DNA from: Bacteroidota bacterium
Lineage (GTDB): Bacteria; Bacteroidota; Bacteroidia; JAFLBG01
Length of the DNA: 64,000 nt
Direction: 5' to 3'
Assembly (NCBI GenBank): GCA_017303975.1
Contig: JAFLBG010000002.1
Location: forward strand, 106,491 to 170,490
Numbering within the stretch: position 1 is the stretch's first letter; each line of letters opens with the position of its first letter. Shown piece by piece: positions 35,611 through 45,346 of this stretch. Made by a program: the position numbers and the translations under genes. A model generated the notes under the pieces. The model did not search any database, was not told the origin of the DNA, and saw only the letters and a program-made list of their open reading frames with translations.

Positions 35611-38600
35611 ATGTCTAAAGGATTACAAAAACGTCCATTTTCAATACTTCTACTTTTCTTCGCATTACAATGCTGCATTTTAAAAACCCAAGCTCAATTA
35701 ATTACTGTAAACTCCACCATTCCGCAATCGTTAGATGCGTGTGGCGATAATGGCTTATTCTCTATAACCATAAATAATCCTTCTGCATTTAATTTAAGTG
35801 CTATAACAGTAACAGTAACAATGCCAGCGGGGATTACATACCATACAGGCTCTGTATCTAATGCTTTTGAATCAAATATTAGCAATTTAACTGCTCCAAC
35901 TTTTTCACTAAATCCAATTGCATCACAAACAGCCACAACATTCACATTCTTTGCTTATGCCAATTGTAATGTTCAACCGTCTCAGCTAACGCAAAACACA
36001 ATGGCTGTAAAATATACCAGCAGCAACTCATTAACATTTACCAACACGTTCACTTCGGCAACATATACAATTAAGCAAGCCAATCTTACTATTCCTGCAT
36101 TTTCCAATCAATCGTTTGCAGGAACTGTGGGTGGAAGCTTTACACGATGTGCTACAGTAACAAACGGAGGACTAGGCTCCTTAAAACAGTTTGTATTTAC
36201 AGATATACATGGCAGCGGAATAACGATAACTTCTGTTAACAAAGGAACATGGACATCGAACGCGAACACAGAAACTGTTACGTTAAATGGCGTTGATTTT
36301 ACTTCTATTGGTGATGGAGACACCTTATTTGAAAGTGGAGAGAGTATTGTGATATGCGAAAATGTTTCAATAACAAATTGTGCTGGCGTTCAATCGAACA
36401 TACAAGCATCGTGGGGTTGTGATAACCAAACGTGTCAAAGTGCATCTACAACAGCAAACATAACCTTTCCAGGGCTTACACCTAACCTTGTTTTTACTCC
36501 AACAAGATCGCAAAGTGCTTGCCTTGGTGTTGGAAATTACAATACTCAATCAGTAGTAATAAGAAATGCAGTTGGTGCGGGTAATGCCGTAAATGTGAAC
36601 TTGAATATTTATCAATCAACAGGATCCGGGTTTCATATTGGGCTGCTTTCGCAAATTGTTGCAAACAGCATTACTATAAAAACAAATAATGGAGCACCTG
36701 TTCCTGCTACAATTATAAATCCATTATACTCTTCGACAGCAAATGCCGGAGCTTGCTTAAACACAACAACACCACTAGGTGGGTTTACCATACAAATACC
36801 TGTAATTAATGGAGGGGATTCGGTAATTATAAAATGGGATGTTGAAACCTGTTGTACAAGAGGAACAATGAATGGATGGATGTTTAGCGGCAACTACGAA
36901 GACATTTGCCAAAATAATTTTAACATAACACCTACTTGGGGAAGAGTTTATTCTTCACTTACCGGTTTTCTAACAAACAACAACTCCCCATCAAGCTTGG
37001 TTTCCGGCAACACCGGGACATTTAATTTTATGGTTAACAGCTACCAATTTACTTATCCTACAAGCACCGGAGGGCATTGGAAAGTTGTGTTTACATTGCC
37101 TGCCTGTGTAACATTTAGCAACACAATCGGAGCTGTGTCCATTCTATCTGCCACCAGCTCTGCCACTTGGATGCCCACATCTGTAACACAAACAGGAAAT
37201 CAGGTTACAGCAATTTTTTCTCCCGGAACTCCTCCATTTAGCTTGCAGCAGGCGCAGATTCTGATTAACCTAACAGCCAATTGTACTAGTTGTTCGGGAG
37301 GAGTGGGTAATGTTAATGCCTCATTACTCTATGTTCCAACAACATCTGCTTGCACATGCGAAATACCTATTTCCAATACCAATGCAAGTGTAAATATTAT
37401 TTGTCCTGTAAGCTGCCTAGGGCTAAATTTTAAAAATTTTGACGTAGGAAGAGTTAATTTTGGAAAGCCGGATAATAATGATGATGGGCTACCCGATGCA
37501 TTAGGAAACCTTAACCCGAATACAATTAGAAAGGACAGAGCAATGTACGGAGATACTATAAAGACTACTTTCTATGCTACTATCGCTACCAATTCCGTTT
37601 TCGCATCTTGGAAAAATCTAGTAGTTCATTCTGTTATAAGTCCTGGTGGGAATAATCTAGCTCCTCTTGGTGGAACAATATTAATTTACAGAGGCGGAAA
37701 TCTATTTGCAACTTGCAATTCTATAAAACTACATGCCACCAGCGGAGCTGCCACTTTTAGATATAGCTTACATGCAGATACACTAGTAAAATATGGTTGT
37801 GTCTCACCTGGTTTTACTTACCAAAACAACGACTCTGTAGTTTTTTCAGCCAGTTACAGAGTTAAAAATAATATTGGAGCCCAAATTGTTACATGCAATG
37901 TAACAAACTCCTTTTTTGTATCAACATCTAATTTAATTAACCCCGGAGCAGCAACAAGATATACATGCAATTCGTTTCAAGGTAATTTTTCAATTTTAGG
38001 ATATGCCTTTTCTAATTGGGGGCCTGGCAGCATTTCTCTTAATGGCTGTGGAAATATTGCAGTATCGCAGAACTATTATTTTTTCATAGGAAACAGTAAT
38101 GGAAATCTTGTTAATTGGAGCAATTTCTTCCCTTTTGAGTATAGAAAATTTATTACACTAGATACCGCTTTTGCAATCATCCCAACAGGCTTTAGTTTAG
38201 TAGGCGCAAGTATTTATGAAAGACGAACCTCCGGAACATTAGTATTTACACAAAGTCCAACATATCCAATTACTCCTATAAATGCCAACACCACCAACTT
38301 GGCTTTTCCAATAAATAGTTTTTTTCAAGGAACCAACCCTCAAATTTACCCAAGTGATGAAGGCTTTGTTGGAACCATCACACTTACGCTTACATCATCT
38401 TGCAATGCAAGCAGTGCTGTGCAACCAATTGACTACAGGTGGAAATTCAACAAGAATACTATTTTGGACACCACCTACAACAAACTAGTTTCTAGTGGCA
38501 TCAACCAGGATTTTGTAACCTATTCGAGTCCAGATTTTTTTATTCAATCTAGTCTCCCCACTATTACTGCACCAGACAGCACCGGCTGTTGGGATATTTT

Positions 38601-41600
38601 CATAACGAATGTTACAAATGTAAATGCCCCTAACACTTGGATAGCCAAACAACCCGGAAGCGGAATTACTATTACCGCAATCACAGACATGTCTAATGGC
38701 ACAACTGTTCCACTTTCTGGAAACGGATTTTATCAACTTGGTGTGCTAAATGGCGCAACTACCAAAAACTACAAAATTTGCGCAACTTACACTTCATGCA
38801 ATCCGGACAGTATAACTATAGAGGCGGGGTGGAATTGCGGCAGTTATCCAACAAGTTTAAACACATTGGCTTGTCCAAGCAAAAAAATAAAATTAAAATT
38901 GATACCGGAAACACCGCTGTTTCAACTATCGGTTACGCAACCTCCATCTAACATTAGCTTGTGCGACACAGCTGAATACTCAGTGCATACTACGAATGTA
39001 GATATTGGAACTGCCTACAATATTTTTTTATCGACTGCACTTCCTCCTGGTGTTTCGATTATTAATAACTCTTCTACAATTAAATTTACAGGCTCATCTT
39101 CTACATTTTACTCAATAGCTGATCCTACCGCCATTTCGGGGAACAACTATCAATGGAATATATCATCTTCCGATACATCGATAGGAGCAAATGGCTTAAG
39201 AGGAATTATTTCGGGATCATTAAATACGTTTGATCTAAAGTTTAAGGTAATTACCAATTGCAGCTATTTTTTAGGGTCGCCTATATCGTTTACCATCAAA
39301 GGCAAAAGTGCGTGTGGAAGCAATTTCAATAATGCTCTTACACTTGCAAGCCAATTAGCAACAACATCTGCAGCAAACTATTCCACTGAAATCAATCTAT
39401 CTAAAGCATTTATTTCTTCTTGCAATGGCGCCACCACGTTTAGTGTGTCTGTTGTAAATATGGGGCCTGGCTCATTTGTTAATCAAGACTCCATTACAAT
39501 AGCATTACCCAAAGATGTTGTTTATGCAAATGGAAGCTTTACCGGAATTCATAATGCACCAACCTTACCTTCTCCTGTTCACAAACAAATAAACGGACAA
39601 GAATATTACACCTGGCAAATGCCTCAAGGGGTAGTAGCAGGAGATAGTTGTACATTTAGTTTTGCATTCACTGCAAATCCCGATAGTTTAAGTTGTGGAC
39701 TATACAAAATACATGCTTCTACAAAAAGTAGCTCTCAAGCGTTCTGTTCGCTTACAGGAAACAACTGTGGAATAAATGTTTTAACAGGTGCTGATTCGCT
39801 TGACATTCACTCTTTCAAAGCCTATCTTTCCCTTGTAAACATGAGTGGATATACTGTGCCAAATCCACCTTCCGGAGAAAAAGCATTTTTACAATTTGAC
39901 ATACAAAATATTGGCGAACAAATTATTGCTGCTAATGGAACGACTATTAAATACTATCAAGACTTGAATAGCAACGGAATTATTGATGGGCAAGACACCG
40001 TTGTTGTTACCGATATTATTAATGCTTTAATTCCTAAAAATGGAATTTATTCGCATACAGATACAATATTATTTCCTGCAGGAACTGCATGTAACATAAT
40101 TATTTCGATTGAAGAAGAAGACAACCCATGCTCATGCCTTTCTGCATCAATGGGACTTAATTTACAATTAAAGCAACTCTCGTTTGACACAATTATTTGC
40201 AGTGGACAACCGGTTCAGCTTGGCACTAATGCTATAACAGGATATAGTTACTCTTGGCAAAGCACGCAAGGGTTGAGCAATCCATTAATTGCAAATCCTA
40301 CTTTAGTATTGCAGAACTCAACAACAACACCCTTTACAACAGATTATTACCTCACTGTAAACAGGATTAATTGTTTGTCGTACGACACATCTTCTGTAAC
40401 CATATACAACATTCCAGTTGCAGCACTACCAATGGACACAAACTATTGTGGGGCAGCCCAAATAAATATTTCCGCAAACACCCCTACAGGAGGAGCTAAC
40501 GGAACATGGACTCAATCATTTGGACCAAGTTTGACGAACATTTCTTCAATCAATCTTCCACTAACAACAATTAGTAACCTACAAGAGGGTTCATATGAAT
40601 TCATTTGGTCTGTAAGCAACTCTGTATGCCATATTATTCGTGATAGTATTACCATAAATTTTTTCAATCCACCAATTGCACAGGCTGGTAGCGACAGTGC
40701 CTTATGCGGAATTCATACTATCAAAATGTATGCAAACAATGCCATTGGAAGTGCCTTTGGGAATTGGACTCAATCAAGCAATAATAGTTCCATAGCAACA
40801 ATTATTAACGGAGATAGTGCAAACACAACTATATCAAACCTTTCAGAAGGCACCCACCATTTTATTTGGACCATGAACAATGGAACGTGCCCTGCAGCAA
40901 TTGACAGCATTAGAATACTTGTTTACGATTCTGTTACTGCAAATGCTGGTAGTGATATAAATTTGTGTGGAATTTACAACACCTCGCTCGCTGCCAATGC
41001 TATAATTGGAAGCGCTAATGGTACCTGGAGCCAGACTATTTCGAACCCTATTGGAGCAACCATATCTAGCGCGAGCACAAGCAACACAAATATCTCCTCA
41101 CTTACAGAAGGCTCTTTTAATTTTATTTGGACAATGAGCAATGGTGTCTGCCCGCTAGCAATGGACACTGTGGCAGTTTCAGTATTCGATTCGGTAACAG
41201 CCAATGCAGGAAATGATATAAATTTATGTGGTTTATACACTACAACTATTCTTGCAAATGTGCTTAACGGAACAGCCATAGGCAGTTGGAGCCAGTTAAG
41301 TGGACCGTCAAACGCAACATTTAATCCAGCTAATTCAAACAACACAACTACGTCTGCTCTGCAAGAAGGTGTTTACAATTTTGTTTGGACTACCGTTAAC
41401 GGAATATGCCCTATTTCAAAAGATACAATGACGGTAAATGTATACGACATGCCTATATCAAATGCAGGATTAGATCAGCAAGTGTGTGAATCAACAACAT
41501 CACTACTGCTTAATGGTAATAATCCTACAGGAACAGCAAAGGGCGTGTGGAAGCCCTTTCCTACCAATGCCTCAACAATTTTTACTGATAGTAGTTCTTA

Positions 41601-42504
41601 CAACACAACTGTATTAAATCTTCAAAGTGGCAACTACGCATTTACTTGGGAGGTTTCTAATGGAACATGCCCAACGGCAATGGATACTATGCTTATAAAA
41701 GTATTTGAAATGCCTGACTTAAACTTTACTTCAACAATTACTGCTATTTGCGAAAACACATGCATAGACTTCAACAACATTTCTTTTGCATCACACGGAG
41801 ACTCCATCACTCAATTTTACTGGAGCTTTGGAGATGGAAATTTTTCAAACAACAAAACACCTAAAAATTGTTATACAACAGCCGGCATATATGATGTACA
41901 ACTTATTGCACATACATCTATTGGCTGCATTGACACCATTACAAAAACAAGCTTTATTACAGTAAACCCTAATCCATATGCCGATTTCGACATAACAACA
42001 AATGAAATTACCTTGGCTCAAACTACAATTCAATTATCTAATAACAGCGGTGGTTATACTAACCTAGTATGGGATTTTGGCGACTCGCAAAAAGATAGTT
42101 CAACAATCGATCCAACACATACTTACAATCCGAGCATTCCAACTATTTATACAATAAGTCTTGTGGTAACAAACACCTTTAATTGCAAAGACTCTGTTTA
42201 CAAAGTTGTAGATGTTGGTCCGGACTATACAATTTATTTCCCAAATACATTTACACCAAATGGAGATGGACTTAATGATGCATTTGTTGTAAAAGGTGTA
42301 GGAATAGACACATACAGAATGCAAATATTAAATAGATGGGGAGAAGTACTATTTACAAGTGATGATATTAATACCTCTTGGGATGGTCTTGTTTCAGGCT
42401 CAAGCGAAATTTCAAAAACAGATGTATTTGTTTACAAAGCAAGAGTAAAAGACATTTTTGGAACGGTTCATGTATATGTTGGGCATATAGTTGTGTTGAA
42501 ATAA
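35611..42504 (+). CDS. Giant repeat protein of 2297 aa, T9SS type B
   Basis: Signal peptide MSKGLQKRPFSILLLFFALQCCILKTQAQ. Residues about 30-1570 consist of beta-sandwich segments with conserved cysteines (for example TVTMPAGITYHTGSV and TIALPKDVVYANGSF), similar to DUF11-type domains. Five tandem repeats of about 87 residues then cover roughly 1600-2035, with NAGSDINLCG, GTWSQ, EGSFNFIWTMSNG and CP-MDT cores. Two PKD domains follow (YWSFGDGNFSNNKTPKN and LVWDFGDSQKDS). The C-terminal domain (YFPNTFTPNGDGLNDAFVV, NRWGEVLF, SWDG) ends GHIVVLK and is the gliding-type sorting signal. It is followed after 15 nt by another T9SS type B gene. Such giant proteins usually act as surface adhesins or fibres; its ligand is unknown. 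Confidence 0.92.
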   Translation: MSKGLQKRPFSILLLFFALQCCILKTQAQLITVNSTIPQSLDACGDNGLFSITINNPSAFNLSAITVTVTMPAGITYHTGSVSNAFESNISNLTAPTFSLNPIASQTATTFTFFAYANCNVQPSQLTQNTMAVKYTSSNSLTFTNTFTSATYTIKQANLTIPAFSNQSFAGTVGGSFTRCATVTNGGLGSLKQFVFTDIHGSGITITSVNKGTWTSNANTETVTLNGVDFTSIGDGDTLFESGESIVICENVSITNCAGVQSNIQASWGCDNQTCQSASTTANITFPGLTPNLVFTPTRSQSACLGVGNYNTQSVVIRNAVGAGNAVNVNLNIYQSTGSGFHIGLLSQIVANSITIKTNNGAPVPATIINPLYSSTANAGACLNTTTPLGGFTIQIPVINGGDSVIIKWDVETCCTRGTMNGWMFSGNYEDICQNNFNITPTWGRVYSSLTGFLTNNNSPSSLVSGNTGTFNFMVNSYQFTYPTSTGGHWKVVFTLPACVTFSNTIGAVSILSATSSATWMPTSVTQTGNQVTAIFSPGTPPFSLQQAQILINLTANCTSCSGGVGNVNASLLYVPTTSACTCEIPISNTNASVNIICPVSCLGLNFKNFDVGRVNFGKPDNNDDGLPDALGNLNPNTIRKDRAMYGDTIKTTFYATIATNSVFASWKNLVVHSVISPGGNNLAPLGGTILIYRGGNLFATCNSIKLHATSGAATFRYSLHADTLVKYGCVSPGFTYQNNDSVVFSASYRVKNNIGAQIVTCNVTNSFFVSTSNLINPGAATRYTCNSFQGNFSILGYAFSNWGPGSISLNGCGNIAVSQNYYFFIGNSNGNLVNWSNFFPFEYRKFITLDTAFAIIPTGFSLVGASIYERRTSGTLVFTQSPTYPITPINANTTNLAFPINSFFQGTNPQIYPSDEGFVGTITLTLTSSCNASSAVQPIDYRWKFNKNTILDTTYNKLVSSGINQDFVTYSSPDFFIQSSLPTITAPDSTGCWDIFITNVTNVNAPNTWIAKQPGSGITITAITDMSNGTTVPLSGNGFYQLGVLNGATTKNYKICATYTSCNPDSITIEAGWNCGSYPTSLNTLACPSKKIKLKLIPETPLFQLSVTQPPSNISLCDTAEYSVHTTNVDIGTAYNIFLSTALPPGVSIINNSSTIKFTGSSSTFYSIADPTAISGNNYQWNISSSDTSIGANGLRGIISGSLNTFDLKFKVITNCSYFLGSPISFTIKGKSACGSNFNNALTLASQLATTSAANYSTEINLSKAFISSCNGATTFSVSVVNMGPGSFVNQDSITIALPKDVVYANGSFTGIHNAPTLPSPVHKQINGQEYYTWQMPQGVVAGDSCTFSFAFTANPDSLSCGLYKIHASTKSSSQAFCSLTGNNCGINVLTGADSLDIHSFKAYLSLVNMSGYTVPNPPSGEKAFLQFDIQNIGEQIIAANGTTIKYYQDLNSNGIIDGQDTVVVTDIINALIPKNGIYSHTDTILFPAGTACNIIISIEEEDNPCSCLSASMGLNLQLKQLSFDTIICSGQPVQLGTNAITGYSYSWQSTQGLSNPLIANPTLVLQNSTTTPFTTDYYLTVNRINCLSYDTSSVTIYNIPVAALPMDTNYCGAAQINISANTPTGGANGTWTQSFGPSLTNISSINLPLTTISNLQEGSYEFIWSVSNSVCHIIRDSITINFFNPPIAQAGSDSALCGIHTIKMYANNAIGSAFGNWTQSSNNSSIATIINGDSANTTISNLSEGTHHFIWTMNNGTCPAAIDSIRILVYDSVTANAGSDINLCGIYNTSLAANAIIGSANGTWSQTISNPIGATISSASTSNTNISSLTEGSFNFIWTMSNGVCPLAMDTVAVSVFDSVTANAGNDINLCGLYTTTILANVLNGTAIGSWSQLSGPSNATFNPANSNNTTTSALQEGVYNFVWTTVNGICPISKDTMTVNVYDMPISNAGLDQQVCESTTSLLLNGNNPTGTAKGVWKPFPTNASTIFTDSSSYNTTVLNLQSGNYAFTWEVSNGTCPTAMDTMLIKVFEMPDLNFTSTITAICENTCIDFNNISFASHGDSITQFYWSFGDGNFSNNKTPKNCYTTAGIYDVQLIAHTSIGCIDTITKTSFITVNPNPYADFDITTNEITLAQTTIQLSNNSGGYTNLVWDFGDSQKDSSTIDPTHTYNPSIPTIYTISLVVTNTFNCKDSVYKVVDVGPDYTIYFPNTFTPNGDGLNDAFVVKGVGIDTYRMQILNRWGEVLFTSDDINTSWDGLVSGSSEISKTDVFVYKARVKDIFGTVHVYVGHIVVLK
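40420..41710 (+). repeat. Five tandem 87-residue protein repeats
   Basis: Each unit begins with AGxDxxLCG or an analogue, contains G(T/S)WxQ, a central EGxxxFxWTMxNG strand, a CPxAxD motif and a closing VxVYD or VFD. Copies 2, 3 and 4 are the most alike; the first and last have drifted. The array lies just before the PKD pair and sorting domain of the 2297-aa protein. Confidence 0.8.
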
Positions 42505-42519
42505 AGAAATTAGTATCTT

Positions 42520-45306
42520 ATGGTAGATAACCCCATTTACTTGGTTTACTACCCCCTCAACTTGAAAAATTATATTCAATATACATTCATTCTTTTTTTG
42601 AATCTACTTGTTTCTTTTTCTAATCCTGCAAAAGCCCAATACAACCAATGGGTTTGGATGCACGGAGATACTATTGGAGCTGCCGCAGTGCATGGCACAC
42701 AAGGAGTAGCAAGCCCTCTTAACTTTCCTGGCGCTAGATACAATGCTGCAGAATGGACAGACAGCCAAGGTAAATTTTGGCTGTTTGGCGGCTCATTGGT
42801 AGGCTACATGAACGACATGTGGATGTACGACCCTGCAACAAACATGTGGACATGGCTAAAGGGATCAAACACCTTTGGACAAGTTGGAGTGTATGGAACA
42901 CAAGGTGTTGCGGCACCTGCAAACACACCGGGTGCAAGGGCATGGGGATCGGCCACCTGGACAGATTCAAACGGAGACCTTTGGCTATATGGCGGACAAG
43001 GCCCTTCTGGGAGTTATAGTGATTTATGGAAATATACTATAAGCACCAACGAATGGACATGGGTGCATGGAAGTAATACAACCAATCAGGCTGCAATACA
43101 TGGAACAAAAGGAATTCCGGCTCCGGCAAATACACCAGGGATGAGATACGAAGCCACGTGTAGCTGGATTGGAGCAACTAATCAACTGTGGTTTTTTGGA
43201 GGCGAAGGAAAAGATGCAACATCTTCAAATGGTGTAATGAATGATTTATGGAGATATGATATTTCAACAAACGAATGGACTTGGATAAGCGGAGACAACC
43301 TGCGTAACCAAGCCGGAATATATGGAACACAAGGCGTGGCAGCTCCCACTAACAAACCTGGAGGAAGAGGTGTTTATGCAAATTGGGTGGACGAAATTGG
43401 CAATCTGTGGCTTTTTTCTGGCTACAACTCCACTGGCACAAACAAACATAACGATATGTGGATGTTCGATATATCAACAAACGAATGGATGTGGGTTAGC
43501 GGAAACAACACACCTAACCAAGGAGGAGTGTTTGGCAGTAAATGCGTACCCTCTGTTTCAAACATACCAAGTGGCAGGTTTGAAAACAGAGCAGAATGGA
43601 CAGACGATTGCCACAACTTTTGGACATTTGGAGGGTTTAGCATTGGCGGAGGAAAATACAATGATTTATGGCGCTACAACCCAAAAAACAATACATGGGT
43701 TTGGGTAAGTGGAGATAATATTCCAAATCAAGGAAACATATTTGGCTTGCAGGGAGTGCCTGCTCCACAAAACAAACCCGGTGGACGATTTGGAGCTGTA
43801 GGCTGGCGAAACAACGATGGCATTTGGCTTCAAGGTGGCGTGAATCAATTTAACAATGGGAAAAATATTTTATGGAAATATATTCCCGATACCATTTCCG
43901 CATTTTTTTCTTACGCACCACTTAAACCTTGTAAAGGAGACACATTACAGTTTACTGATTTAAGCACTCCTAATTGCAACGAAATAAAAGCATACCTGTG
44001 GAACTTTGGAGACCCTGCAAGTGGATCTTCAAATACATCAACAGAAAAAAACACATCTCACCAATTTTCCGGCACAGGTGTATTCAATGTAAAATTATTA
44101 GTTACAAGCTGCACCGGAGGACAAGACTCTTCTTTCAATCTAATTTCAGTTTACGAGCCAACACTTACAATTACCGGAGACAGTACATTTTGCACCGGAA
44201 CTACTGTAACACTCACTGCAAGTGGAACAACGGCATACTCTTGGAATCCGGGAAATACACTTAACAACAACTCCTCCGCAATAGTCATTGCAACACCCAC
44301 CGCCAATACAACCTACACCGTTGTAGGTACTGACATAAATGGATGTACCGATTCCGAACAACATACATTAACACTTGTATCATCATTGCCATTGTCTGTT
44401 AGCAATGACACTGCAATATGCTACGGCAATAGTATTACCCTTACCGTTAGCGGATCACAACAATATTCATGGTCTCCCTCAACAGGACTCAATACAACCA
44501 GCGGTGCGCAAGTAATTGCAACTCCTACACAAAGCACTACTTACACCATAACAACAGGTAATGCAACCTGTGGCTCAGACACCTCTATTAGTATTACGGT
44601 CAACCCCAAACCAACACTTATACTTTCTCCGGATACAACTGTTTGTAAAGGTCAACCAGCAACACTTAGTGTAATTGGAACAGACAACTACAACTGGAAT
44701 CCAGGCAACAGCCCAGGTAATTCGCTAGTTGTAACACCTACACAAAACACCACATATTCAATAACCGCTACCACTAATACCAACTGTAGTGCCGATTCAA
44801 CGATAGACATTACAGTAACCTCCATTCCGCAACATACCATCACCTATACTACAGATTGTGATTTCGTACTATTAGAATCCACCTTACCAAATGCTCTTTA
44901 CTATTGGAATACAGGAGATGCCACACAACAAATAACAGTTTATGAAAGTGATACATTCTGGGTACAACTTACACTTAACAATTGCTCCGATACAGATTCG
45001 GTAGTTGTAGCTGTAGATTTAAGTAGCACTGCATTATACTTTCCAAACACATTTACTCCAGATAACAATTCGCTAAACGAAGAATTTAAAGGGTATGGAG
45101 ACGGAGTGACAGAATACAAACTTGTACTATTTAACCGTTGGGGCGAATTAATTTTCGAAACAAATGATATCACAAAAGGCTGGAATGGGAAAACAAATTC
45201 TGCTAGTGCACAAAGCGATGTATATATTTGGATTGCTTCGTATCAACTAAACTGCTCCGGAAATAAGCGGTACAAGCAAATGGGGCACGTTTGGGTAGGA
45301 CGTTAA
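42520..45306 (+). CDS. Kelch-type propeller plus Ig/PKD protein, T9SS type B
   Basis: A 928-aa protein with an N-terminal signal segment (YTFILFLNLLVSFSNPAKAQ, preceded by about 20 residues). Six tandem kelch-like units cover residues about 44-460, each with WxWVxGxN, GVxAPxNxPGxR and a WxD-LWLFGG core, consistent with a six-bladed propeller. A PKD domain follows (YLWNFGDPASGSSN), then three Ig-like units that each hold TxCxGxxxTL, YxWxPG and TTTYT. The C-terminal sorting domain (YFPNTFTPDNNSLNEEF, NRWGELIFE, GWNGKTN) ends GHVWVGR. It begins 15 nt after the 2297-aa gene, so the two form an operon. Propellers of this sort in cell-surface proteins commonly bind proteins or glycans, though the ligand is not known. 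Confidence 0.92.
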   Translation: MVDNPIYLVYYPLNLKNYIQYTFILFLNLLVSFSNPAKAQYNQWVWMHGDTIGAAAVHGTQGVASPLNFPGARYNAAEWTDSQGKFWLFGGSLVGYMNDMWMYDPATNMWTWLKGSNTFGQVGVYGTQGVAAPANTPGARAWGSATWTDSNGDLWLYGGQGPSGSYSDLWKYTISTNEWTWVHGSNTTNQAAIHGTKGIPAPANTPGMRYEATCSWIGATNQLWFFGGEGKDATSSNGVMNDLWRYDISTNEWTWISGDNLRNQAGIYGTQGVAAPTNKPGGRGVYANWVDEIGNLWLFSGYNSTGTNKHNDMWMFDISTNEWMWVSGNNTPNQGGVFGSKCVPSVSNIPSGRFENRAEWTDDCHNFWTFGGFSIGGGKYNDLWRYNPKNNTWVWVSGDNIPNQGNIFGLQGVPAPQNKPGGRFGAVGWRNNDGIWLQGGVNQFNNGKNILWKYIPDTISAFFSYAPLKPCKGDTLQFTDLSTPNCNEIKAYLWNFGDPASGSSNTSTEKNTSHQFSGTGVFNVKLLVTSCTGGQDSSFNLISVYEPTLTITGDSTFCTGTTVTLTASGTTAYSWNPGNTLNNNSSAIVIATPTANTTYTVVGTDINGCTDSEQHTLTLVSSLPLSVSNDTAICYGNSITLTVSGSQQYSWSPSTGLNTTSGAQVIATPTQSTTYTITTGNATCGSDTSISITVNPKPTLILSPDTTVCKGQPATLSVIGTDNYNWNPGNSPGNSLVVTPTQNTTYSITATTNTNCSADSTIDITVTSIPQHTITYTTDCDFVLLESTLPNALYYWNTGDATQQITVYESDTFWVQLTLNNCSDTDSVVVAVDLSSTALYFPNTFTPDNNSLNEEFKGYGDGVTEYKLVLFNRWGELIFETNDITKGWNGKTNSASAQSDVYIWIASYQLNCSGNKRYKQMGHVWVGR
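42649..43905 (+). repeat. Six kelch-like protein repeats
   Basis: Six units of about 65-75 codons, each with W-x-W-(V/M/L)-x-G, G-T-Q-G-V or equivalent, P-G-x-R and a strand with L-W-x-F-G-G. Unit 5 differs most, reading GSKCVPSVSN where the others have GTQGVAAPAN. Six units suggest a closed six-bladed propeller. Confidence 0.75.
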
Positions 45307-45346
45307 ACAAATATGTATCATTCCATGTATTTAGTATATTTATAAC

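Noticed and set aside
43322..43708. A plus-strand alternate frame inside the kelch gene
   Set aside because: The repeats give a strong alternate reading frame because of repeated codons; the kelch frame has signal peptide and sorting domain.
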